A stretch of 64,000 bases of DNA from Brevibacterium sp. S111 (GTDB lineage: Bacteria > Actinomycetota > Actinomycetes > Actinomycetales > Brevibacteriaceae): NCBI RefSeq assembly GCF_004745075.1, contig NZ_RHFH01000007.1:62001-126000 (forward strand), in the 5' to 3' direction. Below are positions 62,696-64,000 of this stretch, in pieces; the first letter of the stretch is position 1; every line of letters starts with the position of its first letter. Position numbers and translations under genes: made by a program. Below the pieces are notes generated by a model. That model did not search any database, was not told the DNA's origin, and saw nothing but the letters and a program-made list of their open reading frames with translations.

Positions 62696-62736
62696 TGGCG
62701 CGGGGCGTCGGTGGCGCGGGGCGTCGGTGGCGCGGG
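62696..62736. repeat. 16-bp tandem repeat, 2.6 copies
   Basis: TGGCGCGGGGCGTCGG repeats at 62696, 62712 and, partly, 62728. It begins a few bases after the YhgE stop and ends just before the inverted repeat at 62740, the same pairing of tandem and inverted repeat as at 50936-51090. Confidence 0.75.
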
Positions 62737-62739
62737 TCT

Positions 62740-62811
62740 GCGAATAGCCCAGTCTGAGTTGGATAGCCCACGTTTGAAGCTGGGCTGTGCACCTTAAACT
62801 GGGCTGTTCGC
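62740..62811. repeat. Nested inverted repeat built from four AYAGCCCA units
   Basis: Outer arms GCGAATAGCCCAGT (62740-62753) and ACTGGGCTGTTCGC (62798-62811) pair with one G-T. Inner arms ATAGCCCA (62763-62770) and TGGGCTGT (62781-62788) pair as well. The structure contains four copies of AYAGCCCA, two per strand. It lies between the converging YhgE gene and the FAD-type gene. Confidence 0.78.
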
Positions 62812-62855
62812 GTTCAGTGCTCGGCGTCTGGCGTCTGGCGAGAGCCCGCGGGGCT

Positions 62856-64000
62856 TCAGAGGAGGTCGAGGATCGCCTCTGCAACGGCGTGTGAGTCGTT
62901 GAGTGTGGCCGCATCGGTGCCGGGGTTCGCGGCGATCGCCAGACCCCACTGCTTCGACGACAGCTGAATGGACAATGCGAATCGGCGCGGGTTGACGTTT
63001 CCTTCGACATCGATCGTGCGATAGGGGCGAGGGGTGAGCGCGAGTCCGTTGAGGAACTTCTCCCGACCGTCGTCCAAGGTCAAGCGTGCTGCGGTGAGCT
63101 GACCGCGCTCGAGCATCCCGTACAGCAGGACATCGGCTGCGCGCGAGACGGAATTCGTCGGGGATGCGGCATCGATGACGACACTGCCCGTGATCTCACC
63201 GGCGGCCTGCGCCGAGGTGACCGTGAAGAGCTCCGGTCGCGGCCCCGGCGTTTTCGCCCCGGACGCCACATCGGCGGCCGTCCCGGATACCGCAGCGGCG
63301 TTCGCCTCACGCGCTTCGAGTGCGTCCGGGTTCTCCTCAATGCGCATATCGGGGCCGATGAAGGACACGATTCCCGCCTCGGCGAGGGCAAGGAGTTCGG
63401 CGATCCGCTGTGGGGGAGGCCCATCGCAGATGCCGGAGACGAAGCCCTCGAACCAGCCGAGGATCTCCATGTCGATGCTCACCCGATCGATGTGACCGGC
63501 GACGATGAGGTCCTTGAGCAGCAGGCGGGACTGCCACAGCACAGTGAACAATGCTTTCTCCGGGCTGCCGGTCGGACCGGCCAGGGAGCTGTGCAGGTCG
63601 GTGCGCAGGAAGTCGAGCATCCACTCGTGCAGGGAACCGGGCTCGCCGGGTTCGCGACTGGTGAACAGCTCGCCTTCGAGCGGGTTGAGCAGAGTGTGCA
63701 GAGACATGCGATCGGCAGGATCGGGCACGAGTGCCTCTTCGATCTCCGACCAGGCGAAGGCTTCGCGAGTGACGCGGCCCTGGCGGGCGGTCTCCTCGGT
63801 GGTCTCGGCGGCACCGGCATCGCCCGCCGCCTGCGGGTGGGTCTCCTGCCAGGTGCGTCGGGTCAGGTGGCGTGACACGGCCTCGCCGATGGCCTCACGC
63901 AGCTGACCGGGGTCATCGGCGAACGCTTCGGGACGGACCTGGGAGAGCGTGTGATAGTACGCCAAACGCAGATCGGCGAGGATGAGCGGCCACAGCTGGT
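62856..64000 (-). CDS. Probable FAD/NAD(P)-binding protein, C-terminal part (runs off window end)
   Basis: About 381 codons are present and the frame continues beyond the window. The C-terminus reads LALTPRPYRTIDVEGNVNPRRFALSIQLSSKQWGLAIAANPGTDAATLNDSHAVAEAILDLL, which resembles the end of large actinobacterial FAD/NAD(P)-binding proteins (PF13454-like), where a similar PYR..D..G..HPRRFA..I...W..A.....N....D..A.A segment occurs. The Rossmann FAD motif would be upstream, outside the window. A low-complexity insert (AGDAGAAETTEETARQG) is visible. The assignment rests on this tail only. Confidence 0.5.
   Translation of the reverse strand, partial: QLWPLILADLRLAYYHTLSQVRPEAFADDPGQLREAIGEAVSRHLTRRTWQETHPQAAGDAGAAETTEETARQGRVTREAFAWSEIEEALVPDPADRMSLHTLLNPLEGELFTSREPGEPGSLHEWMLDFLRTDLHSSLAGPTGSPEKALFTVLWQSRLLLKDLIVAGHIDRVSIDMEILGWFEGFVSGICDGPPPQRIAELLALAEAGIVSFIGPDMRIEENPDALEAREANAAAVSGTAADVASGAKTPGPRPELFTVTSAQAAGEITGSVVIDAASPTNSVSRAADVLLYGMLERGQLTAARLTLDDGREKFLNGLALTPRPYRTIDVEGNVNPRRFALSIQLSSKQWGLAIAANPGTDAATLNDSHAVAEAILDLL

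Overview
The window reads as a chromosomal segment of a high-GC Gram-positive actinobacterium, most likely a Brevibacterium or a close Micrococcales relative. This rests on the gene content: a dnaK-grpE-dnaJ-hspR operon with a HAIR-type operator, a LysE/LysG pair, an IdeR/DtxR-type iron box, LPXTG surface proteins, the bacterial proteasome activator Bpa, and a Zur-linked zinc module. The genus is inferred, not searched. Coding density is high, most starts have clear GA-rich ribosome binding sites, and I see no prophage, insertion sequence, integrase or CRISPR array.

Layout. 1-7.5 kb: a truncated AAA ATPase, divergent lysE/lysG, a TetR repressor divergent from a small membrane exporter with two interlocked palindromic operators, a RecQ helicase with a C-terminal phosphoribosyltransferase-like tail, a VOC protein and a PEP-mutase-family enzyme. 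7.5-15.7 kb: a DUF998 membrane protein, a glycosyltransferase translationally coupled to a TetR regulator, an amidase, a MobA-like enzyme, and an APC permease divergent from a GntR regulator with two palindromic operators. 15.7-18.7 kb: a zinc-starvation module made of cysteine-free ribosomal protein L36, a P-loop-less CobW-like protein resembling mycobacterial Mrf, Zur, and a genuine CobW GTPase, with two matching Zur-box candidates and a perfect 26-bp palindrome.

18.7-30.4 kb: a large RND exporter with an unusual coiled-coil insert, the lactate module lldR / lldP-lldD with a readable promoter and operator, an iron-siderophore binding lipoprotein under an IdeR-type box, and an AraC regulator beside a nitrilase with two direct-repeat sites. 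30.4-36.1 kb: the chaperone operon and a DUF1206 membrane protein, each closed by a strong terminator. 36.1-40 kb: two paralogous LPXTG surface proteins, one carrying a 292-bp internal duplication.

40-50.6 kb: a lipid kinase, serS, two converging HAD phosphatases sharing a 76-bp perfect palindrome at their 3' ends, a four-gene chain (quinone oxidoreductase, Bpa, unknown protein, HAD) whose neighbours all overlap by 4 bp, ilvA, and a maltokinase-like protein with degraded catalytic motifs. 50.6-64 kb: tRNA-Ser(UGA), an APC permease, an MBL hydrolase, a C45-type peptidase, an unknown protein, and a TetR / MMPL / YhgE-Pip locus in which the MMPL transporter carries a C-terminal domain that looks like a dead ABC ATPase. 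The window ends inside a probable FAD/NAD(P)-binding protein.

The most unusual features are the long, near loop-free intergenic palindromes (17331, 37659, 43513, 46628, 50936, 62740), the MMPL-pseudoATPase/YhgE operon, the zinc-ribosome module, and the RND coiled-coil insert.
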